NCBI RefSeq assembly: GCF_006711645.1
Contig: NZ_CP041248.1
Location: 124,001 to 188,000, forward strand
Direction: 5' to 3'
Source: Klebsiella electrica
GTDB lineage: Bacteria; Pseudomonadota; Gammaproteobacteria; Enterobacterales; Enterobacteriaceae
Length of the DNA stretch: 64,000 bases
In this document: positions 9,707 to 19,251 of the stretch, piece by piece
How the letters are laid out: each line of letters starts with the position of its first letter
Numbering within the stretch: position 1 is the stretch's first letter
Position numbers and translations under genes: made by a program
The notes under the pieces: generated by a model
The model's database searches: none
The model's input: only the letters and a program-made list of their open reading frames with translations
What the model was told of the DNA's origin: nothing

Positions 9707-10763
9707 GGCTTTGTTGAATAAATCGAACTTTTGCTGAGTTGAAGGATCAGATCACGCATCTTCCCGACAACGCAGACCGTTCCGTGGCAAAGCAAAAGTT
9801 CAAAATCACCAACTGGCCCACCTACAATAAAGCCCTCATCAACCGTGGCTCCATAACTTTCTGGCTGGATGATGAAGCTATTCAGGCCTGGTATGAGTCA
9901 GCAACACCTTCTTCACGAGGCAGACCTCAGCGCTATTCTGACCTTGCCATCACGACTGTGCTGGTCATTAAACGCGTATTCAGGCTGACCCTGCGCGCTG
10001 CGCAGGGCTTTATTGATTCCATTTTTTCTCTGATGAACGTTCCGCTACGCTGCCCGGATTACAGCTGTGTCAGCAGGCGGGCAAAGTCGGTTAATGTCAG
10101 TTTCAAAACGCCCACCCGGGGTGAAATCGCACACCTGGTAATTGATTCCACCGGGCTGAAGGTCTTCGGTGAAGGCGAGTGGAAAGTCAAAAAGCATGGC
10201 CAGGAACGCCGCCGTATCTGGCGTAAGCTGCATCTCGCCGTTGACAGTAAAACACATGAAATCATCTGCGCTGACCTGTCGCTGAACAATGTGACGGACT
10301 CAGAAGCCTTCCCGGGTCTTATCCGGCAGACTCACAGAAAAATCAGGGCAGCATCGGCAGACGGCGCTTACGACACCCGGCTCTGTCACGATGAACTGCG
10401 GCGTAAGAAAATCAGCGCGCTTATCCCTCCCCGAAAAGGTGCGGGTTACTGGCCCGGTGAATATGCAGACCGTAACCGTGCAGTGGCTAATCAGCGAATG
10501 ACCGGGAGTAATGCGCGGTGGAAATGGACAACAGATTACAACCGTCGCTCGATAGCGGAAACGGCGATGTACCGGGTAAAACAGCTGTTCGGGGGTTCAC
10601 TGACGCTGCGTGACTACGATGGTCAGGTTGCGGAGGCTATGGCCCTGGTACGAGCGCTGAACAAAATGACGAAAGCAGGTATGCCTGAAAGCGTGCGTAT
10701 TGCCTGAAAACACAACCCGCTACGGGGGAGACTTACCCGAAATCTGATTTATTCAACAAAGCC
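9707..10763 (+). mobile_element. IS903 (IS5 family), complete
   Basis: The 1057-bp element is bounded by perfect 18-bp inverted repeats, GGCTTTGTTGAATAAATC at 9707-9724 and its complement at 10746-10763, which are the ends and length of IS903. Flanking 9-mers (ggtcatgcc left, ataaaaaaa right) do not match, so the usual 9-bp target duplication is absent and one flank was lost by an adjacent deletion or recombination. Confidence 0.93.
9739..10707 (+). CDS. tnp: IS903 transposase
   Basis: A DDE transposase filling the IS. The catalytic Asp residues lie in [17 protein letters not shown] and [10 protein letters not shown], and the Glu lies in the C-terminal [16 protein letters not shown]. The longest frame uses a TTG at 9739; an internal ATG could serve instead. 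The protein acts on the 18-bp ends of the same element. It is intact and so probably active. Confidence 0.9.
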   Translation: MKDQITHLPDNADRSVAKQKFKITNWPTYNKALINRGSITFWLDDEAIQAWYESATPSSRGRPQRYSDLAITTVLVIKRVFRLTLRAAQGFIDSIFSLMNVPLRCPDYSCVSRRAKSVNVSFKTPTRGEIAHLVIDSTGLKVFGEGEWKVKKHGQERRRIWRKLHLAVDSKTHEIICADLSLNNVTDSEAFPGLIRQTHRKIRAASADGAYDTRLCHDELRRKKISALIPPRKGAGYWPGEYADRNRAVANQRMTGSNARWKWTTDYNRRSIAETAMYRVKQLFGGSLTLRDYDGQVAEAMALVRALNKMTKAGMPESVRIA

Positions 10764-11007
10764 ATAAAAAAATAAAACATACGCCTGATGACAGCTCAAT
10801 CATTCTGGGTTGCAACTTCATGGCAGCATTTACCTCCACCAGACGGCCTGACAGGCGGATTGCGGCGGCAGGAAACGCCCTAAAGTACAAAATCTGCGGC
10901 TGGCCTCACAGTTTTCGCGACTCTGCAGGAGAATATCGAGAGGCTGGGCCATACTGAAAATAGCAGAGCATAAACCTTACTCTTCATGGCGATTAAAAGG
11001 GAGGAAT
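10764..11007. other. IS903-glgS spacer
   Basis: This stretch of 244 bp has no reading frame. GGGAGG directly precedes the glgS ATG. It presumably holds the glgS leader, but no clear promoter boxes were identified. Confidence 0.4.
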
Positions 11008-11208
11008 ATGCAGGCAATACACCACGTAGAAAAGTTTCATCCAAAAGATTTTGATTTTATTGCATTAAGTCTGGCCCAGATGAACTCACAAGGGCGGAAA
11101 GTGGACGTTGAACAGGTCACCGGCAGTATGAATGATGCATGTAAATCCCGGTTCCTCGACAGCTACCGCTACCATCTCAATCTATTTGTCGAAAAATCAC
11201 CAAGTTGA
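11008..11208 (+). CDS. glgS: GlgS-like surface composition regulator / glycogen synthesis protein
   Basis: This 66-residue protein is the same length as E. coli GlgS and shares its core: FDFIALSLAQMNSQGRKVD followed by VTGSMN aligns with FDFLARSFARMHAEGRPVD and VTGNM. GlgS stimulates glycogen accumulation in stationary phase and affects motility and biofilm in E. coli. The AAAAGGGAGGAAT sequence just upstream is a strong ribosome site. Its position beside the plasmid glg cluster, on the other side of IS903 and in opposite orientation, suggests it belonged to the same glycogen module before rearrangement. Confidence 0.78.
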   Translation: MQAIHHVEKFHPKDFDFIALSLAQMNSQGRKVDVEQVTGSMNDACKSRFLDSYRYHLNLFVEKSPS

Positions 11209-11211
11209 CAC

Positions 11212-11244
11212 AACAGGCCGGATAGCATAATCCGGCCTGTTCAT
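11212..11244 (+). terminator. terminator after glgS
   Basis: AACAGGCCGGAT and ATCCGGCCTGTT form a 12-bp stem around a short loop, followed by CATTATTG. It sits directly after the glgS stop codon. Confidence 0.75.
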
Positions 11245-11704
11245 TATTGTGTTCCGGCAACATCTCTGTGAAGGCAGATAACACCCCCAGATGGGGTTCA
11301 CGACTTTGCAGAAAAAGTATTTTTCCACCCTGCTCCTCATTACCAGTAAGAGACGTTGTCAGTCGCTGATGCACGTATCGGTGTATACCCCTGCAAATCA
11401 CATATCTTTTTTCCGCATGCTGGTTCCCCGGTCAGCAGACTTATCTATGGTGATAAAAATTACTAATGAGACATGCGAAATAAAAAATTAATTTTATGAC
11501 TTAAATTCGCTGTATTCGGGCATCACCTAAAACCCCTGAAATGTTATCAAATGGTTAAATAATATGATTTAAAACCACCATTAATTAACATTTTATTTTG
11601 TCTTCCCCCATCAATCCCTCATGATTTAACACAAAATCAACATAAAAAATCATGAATTTTAACATTAATGTGCATAACTCACAATTACGTAATCCTGACT
11701 TCCT
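11245..11704. other. intergenic, AT-rich, cut by Tn5403
   Basis: These 460 bp have no convincing gene. The right half is very AT-rich with many TTAAC/TTAAT tracts, as in promoter regions bound by H-NS. Whatever gene it served has been separated by the transposon at 11705. Confidence 0.4.
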
Positions 11705-11737
11705 GGGGTCGGTTCCGGCTGAGGGCGAAATGACACC

Positions 11738-14635
11738 CTAAGCTTTCGGTTCCTTGGGCCAAAGATATTCGCCAGTCAGTAGAATGTGCGCCCAGCCCAA
11801 TGGGGATATGTGGGGAAGAAATTCAGGGGGAACATCCAACCCTTCGTTCCGCCGCTCCGTGACGGCATGACCAAGATGGACGGTATTCCAGTAAATGATC
11901 ACCGCAGTCAATAAATTGAGCCCAGCGATTCGGTAGTGCTGCCCCTCTGTCGTGCGATCGCGAATTTCCCCCTGCCTCCCGATACGGAGCGCATTTTTGA
12001 GCGCATGGTGGGCCTCTCCCTTGTTAAGACCGATCTGAGCACGCCGCTGCATGTCCGTATCCAGGATCCACTCAATAATGAAAAGGGTCCGTTCAATACG
12101 ACCAACTTCACGAAGCGCAACTGCAAGGTTGTTTTGTCGTGGGTAAGAAGCGAGCTTGCGCAGGAGTTGGCTGGGCCTGATTTTGCCAGCGGTCATCGTC
12201 GCGGCACAACGGAAAATATCAGGCCAGTTCGCAACGATAAGATCCTCCCGGGCTTTTCCACCTACCAACTTGCGTAACTCCCTGGGGGTCGTATCGGGAT
12301 TAAATACGTACAACCGCTTCGATGGCAGATCCCTGATTCGCAGAACGAGATTGTAGCCGAGCAGGCTACTGGCTCCGAACAAATGGTCGGTGAATCCTGC
12401 TGTATCGGCATACTGTTCGCGAACATGGCGACCGACCTCGTTCATCAGTAGTCCATCGAGAATATACGGTGCCTCGCTCACGGTCGCCGGGATCGACTGA
12501 CAAGCGAATGGCGCGAACTGGTCGCTTACGTGAGTATACGCTTTGAGGCCGGGAACAGAACCATATTTGGCATTGACCATGTTCATGACTTCGCCATGCC
12601 GCGCTGTCGGGAAAAACTGACCATCGCTCGATGCTGACGTGCCCATCCCCCAGACGCGTGACATCGGCAGTTTACCCTGCGCGGCCACCACAATTGCCAA
12701 TGCCTGGTTCATGGCTTCGCTTTCAACATGCCAGCGGGCAAGGCGTGAGAGCTGCCAGTAATCATGCGTGTTTGTAGCTTCCGCCATCTTACGCAGGCCC
12801 AGATTGAGCCCTTCAGCGAGCAGGACGTTGAGCAGACCGATCCGGTCGCGACATGGAGCCCCGGTTCTCAGATGGGTAAACGCATCTGTGAAACCAAGGG
12901 CTGCATCAACTTCAAGCAGCATGTCGGTAATCCGAACGGACGGCATTCGGCGATACAGATCCAGTATGAGTGCCTCGGCACCATCCGGCACGTCTGCTGT
13001 CAACCTGTCGATCCGCAACGTTCCATCTTCTATGCTACCGTGCGGAATAGTGCCGTTACGGGCAGCCCGGGCCAGCCGCTTAAGAGCGATCGTGAGTCGC
13101 GCCTTTCTGTCTGCCAGCCAATCCTGTGGGTTGGAAGGCACGGCCAGTTTTGCATTTTCCTGCGCCGCGATCATCGGCACCAGTACCTGCTTGAGGTCAC
13201 CATAGCGGCGCGAATGAGCGAGCCAGACATCTCCGGAACGAAAAGCATCCCGGAGGTGAAAGAGTACCGCCACTTCCCAAAGACGGGTATCTCCTTTTTC
13301 CTGAGCTCGTAAATGACGGTTCCATTTGGAGCTGGGCCGCAGGAAACGCCTTTCTGGCGATGCAACACCTTTCATCTCTCCGATCGACAAAGCTGCTGCT
13401 ACCAATGGTCCGGCGACCGGCGCGGCTTCGAGCTTCAGACAGCGCAACATGCGGGGCGCATAACGACGAAAGCGATGGTATCCCTGCCCGACATATGCAA
13501 GAGGCTCATCGGCTAGCGTGTTGCTGAGTTGAGTCCCTGTCGCTACCAGTTGAGCGAGCCGGTCCCATGCAACCGAACTGGCGACAGCCATCTCCAGCGG
13601 GGTTCCGTCACTGCGGGCCTCAAGCAACGAAGCTCCCAGCGCGGTGAAGGTACGGATCGTATCCGTGAGTGTGGCTTTAGAGCCGGAAATTGTTTCGTCA
13701 TGCTGGCGCTTCGCTTCCCGCCAGGTTTTTCCTACGATCCTGTCATGGGTTTCGACTATGGCATCAGCAATCGCCGCTTCCCACTCCACAACACAGACGG
13801 CAAGGATCGCCCAGCGGCGGTCCGAAGTGATGTCACGCAAACCGTCGGTGAAGTAGCGTTCACCCTGCCGACGCAGCCGGGCAATGCGATGGGCAGGTAT
13901 GCTGGCCAAAGCACTATGATTGATATTCAGGGTACGCAGAAATTCGAGCCTGTCGAGCAAACGGTTAGCAGCAGCCGAGTTGTTACCAACCTCGAAGTTG
14001 CGAAGCCAGATGAAACGACTGATATTGCCGGCGAGCATTTCACTCAGAAGTTTGTCCAGGTGATCGCGAACATCCGCTGTTAAATTTTCCGCAATCCGCG
14101 TTTCAATCCGCCGCTCAGCGGCGACCAGAGCATCCGCGCACAAGCGCTCGATTGTCGATACTGCGGGCAGAATGGTGGAAGTTTCCCGACACCGCACAAT
14201 AAAACGATGAGCAAGATCCTCGTTTGATCTGGCATCTTCGGCCTGGCCGAAAGTCCACTCCCGCAGATCACGGGCACCACGGCCCGTGAAGGTCTTGTAG
14301 CCGTAAATTTCGCGCAGCGTGTCCATGTGCTGCTGACGGGTTTGGCGCCGTGTGGCATAAGTGAGAAGCGCATCAGCCGGAACTCCAAGCTGAGCACCGA
14401 CGAAGGAAAGGACTTCACGCGGGATCATCTCACCAGGAGCCAGTGCACGGCCCGGATATCGTAAGGCACAAAGTTGCAGGGCAAAGCCAATCCTGTTTTC
14501 CGGTCTGCGGCGCTGCCTAATGTTTTCCAGGTCATCATCGCCCAGCGTGTAGAACTTCAGTAGCGACAGTTCGTCCGTGGGCAGATCGAACAGCGCTGCT
14601 CGCTGCCGTTCGGTGAAAATATGGCGTCGTGACAT
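11738..14635 (-). CDS. tnpA: Tn3-family transposase TnpA (Tn5403-type)
   Basis: This 965-residue protein is full length for the family. It has the N-terminal DUF4158-type region (RHIFTERQRAALFDLPTDEL) and a C-terminal DDE_Tnp_Tn3 domain, including the catalytic-region motif YADTAGFTDHLFGASSLLGY and NLLTAVIIYWNTVHLGHAV near the end. The stop codon lies inside the left 38-bp repeat, a common arrangement. It is transcribed away from tnpR, with a 94-bp spacer at 14636-14729 that should contain promoters and the resolution site. It catalyses replicative cointegrate formation. Confidence 0.93.
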   Translation of the reverse strand: MSRRHIFTERQRAALFDLPTDELSLLKFYTLGDDDLENIRQRRRPENRIGFALQLCALRYPGRALAPGEMIPREVLSFVGAQLGVPADALLTYATRRQTRQQHMDTLREIYGYKTFTGRGARDLREWTFGQAEDARSNEDLAHRFIVRCRETSTILPAVSTIERLCADALVAAERRIETRIAENLTADVRDHLDKLLSEMLAGNISRFIWLRNFEVGNNSAAANRLLDRLEFLRTLNINHSALASIPAHRIARLRRQGERYFTDGLRDITSDRRWAILAVCVVEWEAAIADAIVETHDRIVGKTWREAKRQHDETISGSKATLTDTIRTFTALGASLLEARSDGTPLEMAVASSVAWDRLAQLVATGTQLSNTLADEPLAYVGQGYHRFRRYAPRMLRCLKLEAAPVAGPLVAAALSIGEMKGVASPERRFLRPSSKWNRHLRAQEKGDTRLWEVAVLFHLRDAFRSGDVWLAHSRRYGDLKQVLVPMIAAQENAKLAVPSNPQDWLADRKARLTIALKRLARAARNGTIPHGSIEDGTLRIDRLTADVPDGAEALILDLYRRMPSVRITDMLLEVDAALGFTDAFTHLRTGAPCRDRIGLLNVLLAEGLNLGLRKMAEATNTHDYWQLSRLARWHVESEAMNQALAIVVAAQGKLPMSRVWGMGTSASSDGQFFPTARHGEVMNMVNAKYGSVPGLKAYTHVSDQFAPFACQSIPATVSEAPYILDGLLMNEVGRHVREQYADTAGFTDHLFGASSLLGYNLVLRIRDLPSKRLYVFNPDTTPRELRKLVGGKAREDLIVANWPDIFRCAATMTAGKIRPSQLLRKLASYPRQNNLAVALREVGRIERTLFIIEWILDTDMQRRAQIGLNKGEAHHALKNALRIGRQGEIRDRTTEGQHYRIAGLNLLTAVIIYWNTVHLGHAVTERRNEGLDVPPEFLPHISPLGWAHILLTGEYLWPKEPKA

Positions 14636-14729
14636 ACAAATTCGTCCCTTTTGAAGTATAGTCTGTTTTGGACAACAGCCAGCCCATATAAATCAGGGCG
14701 TTCCGATACAAAAATCCAGGAGGGTTCAA

Positions 14730-15335
14730 TTGGGACATCGTGCCGCCATTTACTGCCGGGTTTCAACAGCGGATCAGTCTTGTGAACGCCAGGAATTTGA
14801 TCTGCGAGCCTTCGCCGGCCGTGCCGGCTACGACGTGGTGGGAATATTTAAGGAAACAGGTTCAGGAACTAAACTCGACCGGGCCGAGCGAAAGAAAGTC
14901 CTGGCGCTTGCCCAGTCCAGACAAATTGATGCAATCCTGGTCACTGAGCTTTCCCGGTGGGGGCGCTCGACGCTCGATCTGCTCAATACGCTACGTGAAC
15001 TGGAGAACTGGAAGGTTTCCGTGATAGCCATGAATGGAATGGCGTTCGATCTTTCGTCGCCGTATGGACGAATGCTGGCGACGTTTCTTTCCGGCATTGC
15101 GGAGTTTGAGCGGGATCTCATCAGCGAGCGGGTCAAGTCAGGCCTTGCTGTTGCGAAGGCACGTGGTAAGAGGCTTGGTCGTCAGGCCGGAGTGCGACCA
15201 AAATCAGACCGACTTTTGCCTAAGGTGGTTGCGATGAGGGCCGAGGGACGCAGCTATCGCTGGATCGCACGCGAGCTCGGTATCAGCAAGAATACCGTCG
15301 CTGACATCGTGCAACGACACAGAGCTAACGCTTAG
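14730..15335 (+). CDS. tnpR: serine resolvase TnpR of the Tn5403-type transposon
   Basis: A 201-residue serine recombinase with the catalytic Ser12 in IYCRVSTADQSCERQ, the conserved LSRWGRSTLDLL and GIAEFERDLISERV regions, and a C-terminal HTH (RSYRWIARELGISKNTVADI). It starts with TTG at 14730, supported by CAGGAGG 8 bp upstream. It resolves cointegrates at res. The 3' end overlaps the right 38-bp repeat by 5 bp. Confidence 0.92.
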   Translation: MGHRAAIYCRVSTADQSCERQEFDLRAFAGRAGYDVVGIFKETGSGTKLDRAERKKVLALAQSRQIDAILVTELSRWGRSTLDLLNTLRELENWKVSVIAMNGMAFDLSSPYGRMLATFLSGIAEFERDLISERVKSGLAVAKARGKRLGRQAGVRPKSDRLLPKVVAMRAEGRSYRWIARELGISKNTVADIVQRHRANA

Positions 15336-15368
15336 GGTGTCATTTCGCCCTCAGCCGGAACCGACCCC

Positions 15369-15557
15369 TTCAAGCGTCATGAGTGGGATTTCACTGAACC
15401 AAAATATGTGGATTTCCCGTCACGCGGTATTTTCCATGTGCAGGTCGGCGGCGGTGCCACCACTGGCGTGGTGAGCGCGGTCAATAACAACAGCAGCAGC
15501 TGGATGCGCGCGAAGCTGGCGGCCTATCGTAATAACCCGGTTAAACTCAAAGATTGA
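15369..15557 (+). pseudogene. C-terminal fragment of an unidentified gene cut by Tn5403
   Basis: Immediately right of the transposon, an open frame of 62 codons reads FKRHEWDFTEPKYVDFPSRG, continues with HVQVGGGATTGVV, and ends NNPVKLKD before a TGA and a good terminator. It looks like the true end of a chromosomal-type gene whose 5' part is lost. The sequence left of the transposon does not extend the frame. I do not recognise the family. Confidence 0.6.
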
Positions 15558-15589
15558 TCGATTAAGATCGTGTTCTTTGTCTGAAACGG

Positions 15590-15626
15590 AAAAGCCGACG
15601 CGTTATGCGTCGGCTTTTGTTTTTTG
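15590..15626 (+). terminator. rho-independent terminator
   Basis: AAAAGCCGACGC (15590-15601) pairs with GCGTCGGCTTTT (15607-15618), followed by GTTTTTT. It ends the truncated gene at 15369-15557. Confidence 0.85.
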
Positions 15627-15653
15627 GTTTTCCACGGTGGCGGCGCGCTGCGT

Positions 15654-15697
15654 CTGTCCGGGCTACCGATTATGCGGCTGTCTGGTAGCCCGGACAG
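15654..15697. repeat. REP-like palindrome
   Basis: CTGTCCGGGCTACC (15654-15667) and GGTAGCCCGGACAG (15684-15697) form a 14-bp stem with a 16-bp loop, flanked by GCGCTGCG and CGCAGC. This resembles the extragenic palindromes common in Klebsiella and Enterobacter chromosomes, supporting a chromosomal origin of the neighbouring block. Confidence 0.6.
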
Positions 15698-15724
15698 GTG
15701 CGCAGCACCGCCTCCGGGAATGAC

Positions 15725-18412
15725 TCAGGCCGTGCGCCACTTGCGCGTCAGCGGCTTCTCAATTTCCACAATCAGGAACATCACAAAACCGATAATAAAG
15801 GTGATCACCCAGTAGCGGAACGGCAGCGCTTCGGTACCGAACAGCATCTGCATAAACGGCGCGTAGATAATCAGCAGTTGCAGCACCAGCAACACGCCGC
15901 TGACAATCCAGATACCCCGGTTCGCCAGCAGCCCTTTGCTCAGTGAGAAACCATCCGCCACCCGGCAGTTGAGCATATAAAACCACTGTGCGGTGACCAG
16001 CGTCTGCAACAGTACGGTGCGGATAAACTCAGGTGAGTAGCCTCGCGGCTGTAGCCAGGCCTCCAGCACAAAGGCGCTCACGGCGATCATCGAACCGACA
16101 AAAATTACCCGCCAGATGGCAAAGCCGTCCATCGCATGCAGCTTAGGATCGCGCGGCGGACGGCGCATGATGTTCTTTTCACCGGCTTCGAACGCCAGAC
16201 CAAACGACAGCGTGGCCGACGTCGCCATGTTCATCCACAAAATCAACACCGGCGTCAGCGGAATCAAATTCCCCGCCAGCAGCGCGATAATGATTAACAA
16301 CCCCTGCGCCAGGTTGGTTGGCATAATGAACAAGATCGTTTTCTTCAGGTTATCGTAAACCCGCCGCCCTTCCCTGACTGCACTGGCGATGGTGGCGAAG
16401 TTATCATCGGTCAGCACCATATCAGCGGCCTCTTTGGTCACTTCGGTGCCCTTGATGCCCATCGCGATACCAACATCGGCCTGCTTCAGCGCCGGGGCGT
16501 CGTTCACCCCATCACCGGTCATCCCGACCACCTCTTTCCTGCTTTGCAGCGCCTGAACCAGACGGAACTTATCTTCCGGACTGGTACGGGCAAAAATATC
16601 GAATTTCTGCGCCGCTTCACTCAGTTGGGTATCGTCCATCACCTCCAGCTCGCGCCCGGTAATGGCGTTCCCGGCGTTGCCGATCCCCAGCATCTTGCCG
16701 ATACTCATCGCCGTTTGCGGGTGGTCCCCGGTGATCATCTTCACGCGGATCCCCGCCTGCAGGCAGTCGCCGATAGCGGTAATGGCCTCTGGTCGCGGCG
16801 GGTCCATCATCCCGGCGATCCCTAACAGAATGACGCCATGCTGCAAATCCTGATGGGTGAGTTCGGTTTGCCCGTCAGCCGCCGGTTTCCACGCTGCCGC
16901 CACCATGCGCAGCCCTTCCCGCGCGTACTCTTCAATTTTCGCTTCCCAATACGGCTGGTCCAGCGGCTCCAGCCCATGGTCGGTTTGCTGATGCTGACAC
17001 AGGCGGAACAGCACATCTGGCGCACCGGTAATTAAAATCGTCTCCTCATTGCCGATGCGGTACAGCGTTGACATATATTTGTATTGCGAATCAAAGGGGA
17101 TCTTACTGCGCAGTTCGGTGCTCGCCGGCGAAAGCGTCACTTTCGCCGCCAGCACCTTCAGCGCCCCTTCCGTAGGGCCGCCAGTGATTTTCCACAACCC
17201 GCTTTCATCTTTGATTAGCTGGCTGTCGTTACACAGGTCGATGGTGCGCAGATAGCGCTCCAGCAGCGTGCCCGGCGCGACGGTTATCGGGTCCGGCTCA
17301 TCGATCGGGTGAATATTCCCCACCGGCTCGTAGCTGTCCCCTTCCACCCGATAGACTTTATCGGCGGTGATAACGGCCTTAACCGTCATCTCGTTCATGG
17401 TCAGCGTCCCGGTTTTATCCGAGCAAATAACCGTCATCGCCCCTAGCGTTTCGACCGTCGGCAGCTTGCGGATAATCGCCTTCTGCCGGGCCATGGTTTG
17501 CACGCCAAGCGAGAGGATAATCGAGATAATCGCCGGCAGCCCTTCCGGTACCGACGCCACCGCCAGGCTAATCAGCGACAGCATCAGTTCAGAAACCGGC
17601 ATATCGCGGAACAGCAGGCTAAAGACGAATAGCGCAGCCATCATCACCAGAATGATGATAAAGATGGCTTTGCCGAGCTTATCCATCTGCACCAACAGCG
17701 GAGTACGGTGTTTCTCGATATCCGCCATCATCTGGTTAATGTGGCCCAGCTCGGTATCGCCACCGGTTGCCACCACCAGGCCTTTGCCACCGCCGGAGCT
17801 TACCGTGGTGCCTGAGAACAACAGGTTCGTCCGGTCACCCAACGGCAGTTCGCCGCTAAGCGCTTCGGTACTTTTCTCCACCACCGTTGATTCACCGGTC
17901 AGAATCGCCTCTTCCACCCGTAGGTTATGCGCTTCGATAACCCGCAGGTCTGCTGGAATGCGGTCGCCGGCGCGGATCACCACGATATCGCCGGGAACCA
18001 GCGCCGTGGTCGGAATGGTTTCATGATTCCCCTGACGAACCACCACCGCTTCGCTGGAGAGCATATTGCGAATGCTCTGGAGCGATTTTTCGGCGTTACT
18101 CTCCTGAATATGACCAATCAGGGCGTTGATCACCGCCACGCCGAGGATCACCAGAGTATCGACCCAGTGGCCCATCACCGCCGTCAATAGCGCCGCCGCC
18201 AGCAAGACGTAAATCAGCACATCATTAAAATGCGCCAGAAAACGCAGCCATGCCGGTTTACCCGCTTTTTGCGGTAGCGCATTTTCACCGTACTGCTGTA
18301 AGCGCGCCGTCGCTTCAGCGCTGCTGATGCCATCGGGAGTGCTGTTGGTGCTGGTCAGGGTTTCATCCACGGAGAGCTGATAAAACGGGCCGCCCGGTTT
18401 TTCTGTATTCAT
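15725..18412 (-). CDS. cation-transporting P-type ATPase (type II, Ca2+/PMCA-SERCA-like)
   Basis: This 895-residue membrane pump has the N-terminal cation ATPase domain, the actuator motif LTGES, a PEGLPA transmembrane-4 motif, the phosphorylation site CSDKTGTLTMNEM with Asp near residue 331, and the hinge TGDGVNDAPALKQADVGIAM near residue 630. The C-terminal region holds a six-helix cation ATPase domain. PEGLP and the whole architecture fit type II ATPases that export Ca2+ or exchange Na+/K+; the ion cannot be decided from sequence alone. It is likely co-transcribed downstream of the UspA-family gene (50-bp gap), which suggests a stress-linked role. Confidence 0.9.
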   Translation of the reverse strand: MNTEKPGGPFYQLSVDETLTSTNSTPDGISSAEATARLQQYGENALPQKAGKPAWLRFLAHFNDVLIYVLLAAALLTAVMGHWVDTLVILGVAVINALIGHIQESNAEKSLQSIRNMLSSEAVVVRQGNHETIPTTALVPGDIVVIRAGDRIPADLRVIEAHNLRVEEAILTGESTVVEKSTEALSGELPLGDRTNLLFSGTTVSSGGGKGLVVATGGDTELGHINQMMADIEKHRTPLLVQMDKLGKAIFIIILVMMAALFVFSLLFRDMPVSELMLSLISLAVASVPEGLPAIISIILSLGVQTMARQKAIIRKLPTVETLGAMTVICSDKTGTLTMNEMTVKAVITADKVYRVEGDSYEPVGNIHPIDEPDPITVAPGTLLERYLRTIDLCNDSQLIKDESGLWKITGGPTEGALKVLAAKVTLSPASTELRSKIPFDSQYKYMSTLYRIGNEETILITGAPDVLFRLCQHQQTDHGLEPLDQPYWEAKIEEYAREGLRMVAAAWKPAADGQTELTHQDLQHGVILLGIAGMMDPPRPEAITAIGDCLQAGIRVKMITGDHPQTAMSIGKMLGIGNAGNAITGRELEVMDDTQLSEAAQKFDIFARTSPEDKFRLVQALQSRKEVVGMTGDGVNDAPALKQADVGIAMGIKGTEVTKEAADMVLTDDNFATIASAVREGRRVYDNLKKTILFIMPTNLAQGLLIIIALLAGNLIPLTPVLILWMNMATSATLSFGLAFEAGEKNIMRRPPRDPKLHAMDGFAIWRVIFVGSMIAVSAFVLEAWLQPRGYSPEFIRTVLLQTLVTAQWFYMLNCRVADGFSLSKGLLANRGIWIVSGVLLVLQLLIIYAPFMQMLFGTEALPFRYWVITFIIGFVMFLIVEIEKPLTRKWRTA

Positions 18413-18462
18413 AGTTATCTCCTCACTCCTGTAACGGAAATCAGGACAGCCTCAGGCTGCCC

Positions 18463-18894
18463 TTAGCGCACCACAAAAACCGGCACATGGGCATAACGCA
18501 CGATACTTGCCGCCTCTGAACCCAACAGATGGGTTTGAATATTGGGATTGCGTGAGCCAATGATCACCACATCCGCCTTCAGTTCATCTGCCAGTTTCGT
18601 CACTTCATCGCGGACGTTGCCGCTGCGAATATGAATCTGGACATCGCTTTCCTTCAGAGAGAGTTTATTGATGAGTTCAGCGAGTTTTTCTTTTGAATTA
18701 TTAACCAGATAGTCTTCCATTTTTCGCGCATCGGAAATAAATCCGCGCGTCAGTGCAGGAGAAAATGTCGGGATGACGTTGAGTAAATGAATCTGCCCGG
18801 AGGAGCTTTGCGCGAGGAATTGAGCATGGGACAAAGCCTTGTCCGCAAGGCCGGTTTCAAACACATCAACCGGGACGAGGATATTTTTATACAT
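18463..18894 (-). CDS. UspA-family universal stress protein
   Basis: The start at 18894 (MYKNILVPVDVFETGLADKA) has AAGGATT upstream and gives 143 residues, the usual single-domain Usp length. The C-terminal nucleotide-binding motif appears as VVIIGSRNPNIQTHLLGSEA followed by SIVRYAHVPVFVVR. Such proteins bind ATP or adenylates and help survival under starvation or envelope stress. It precedes the P-type ATPase in the same direction. An upstream in-frame extension to 19005 is AT-rich and not Usp-like, so it is rejected as coding. Confidence 0.9.
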   Translation of the reverse strand: MYKNILVPVDVFETGLADKALSHAQFLAQSSSGQIHLLNVIPTFSPALTRGFISDARKMEDYLVNNSKEKLAELINKLSLKESDVQIHIRSGNVRDEVTKLADELKADVVIIGSRNPNIQTHLLGSEAASIVRYAHVPVFVVR

Positions 18895-19251
18895 AGAGAC
18901 AATCCTTTTATTACCTATAAAAAAAGGTGGTGAAAACAGCGCAGACAATGGCGCTGAGGAAGAAATCTCGATTCGAAGTATGATGGGTATAATTAAACGT
19001 AGCACACGGCGATTAACATTATTAAGATGCCAATTAATATATTGAAAAATATCACAGACTCAGTCGACCTCAGACAATTCAACTGAAAACCCAGCAAAAT
19101 CGTCAACATTACCGCAAATTTTACTCTTTTTAACATTTCCTTTTTTCAACGACTATGCTCATTATCAGAGGCCTGCGCGCCTCTAAAAACCATTCAACAA
19201 TTATGTAGATAAGAATCTACTTAGCACAAGGTTGATACCAGAGGAGGAGCA
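18895..19251. other. divergent promoter region between uspA-like gene and RND locus
   Basis: This 357-bp stretch is AT-rich and lies between divergent units. It contains a GAGGCCTGCGCGCCTC hairpin at about 19168-19183 and the dyad GTAGATAAGAATCTAC at 19205-19220, a possible operator close to the rightward small gene. No regulator gene is adjacent. Confidence 0.45.

Larger units (their letters stand above)
11705..15368. mobile_element. Tn5403: complete Tn3-family transposon, Tn5403-type
   Basis: The 3664-bp element is bounded by perfect 38-bp inverted repeats (11705-11742 and 15331-15368) beginning GGGGTCGGTTCCGGCTGAGG. It carries divergent tnpA and tnpR and no passenger genes. Size and layout match Tn5403, first described in Klebsiella pneumoniae at about 3.66 kb; the name rests on recall of length and organisation. 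Flanks are ttcct and ttcaa, so there is no clean 5-bp target duplication. Confidence 0.85.
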
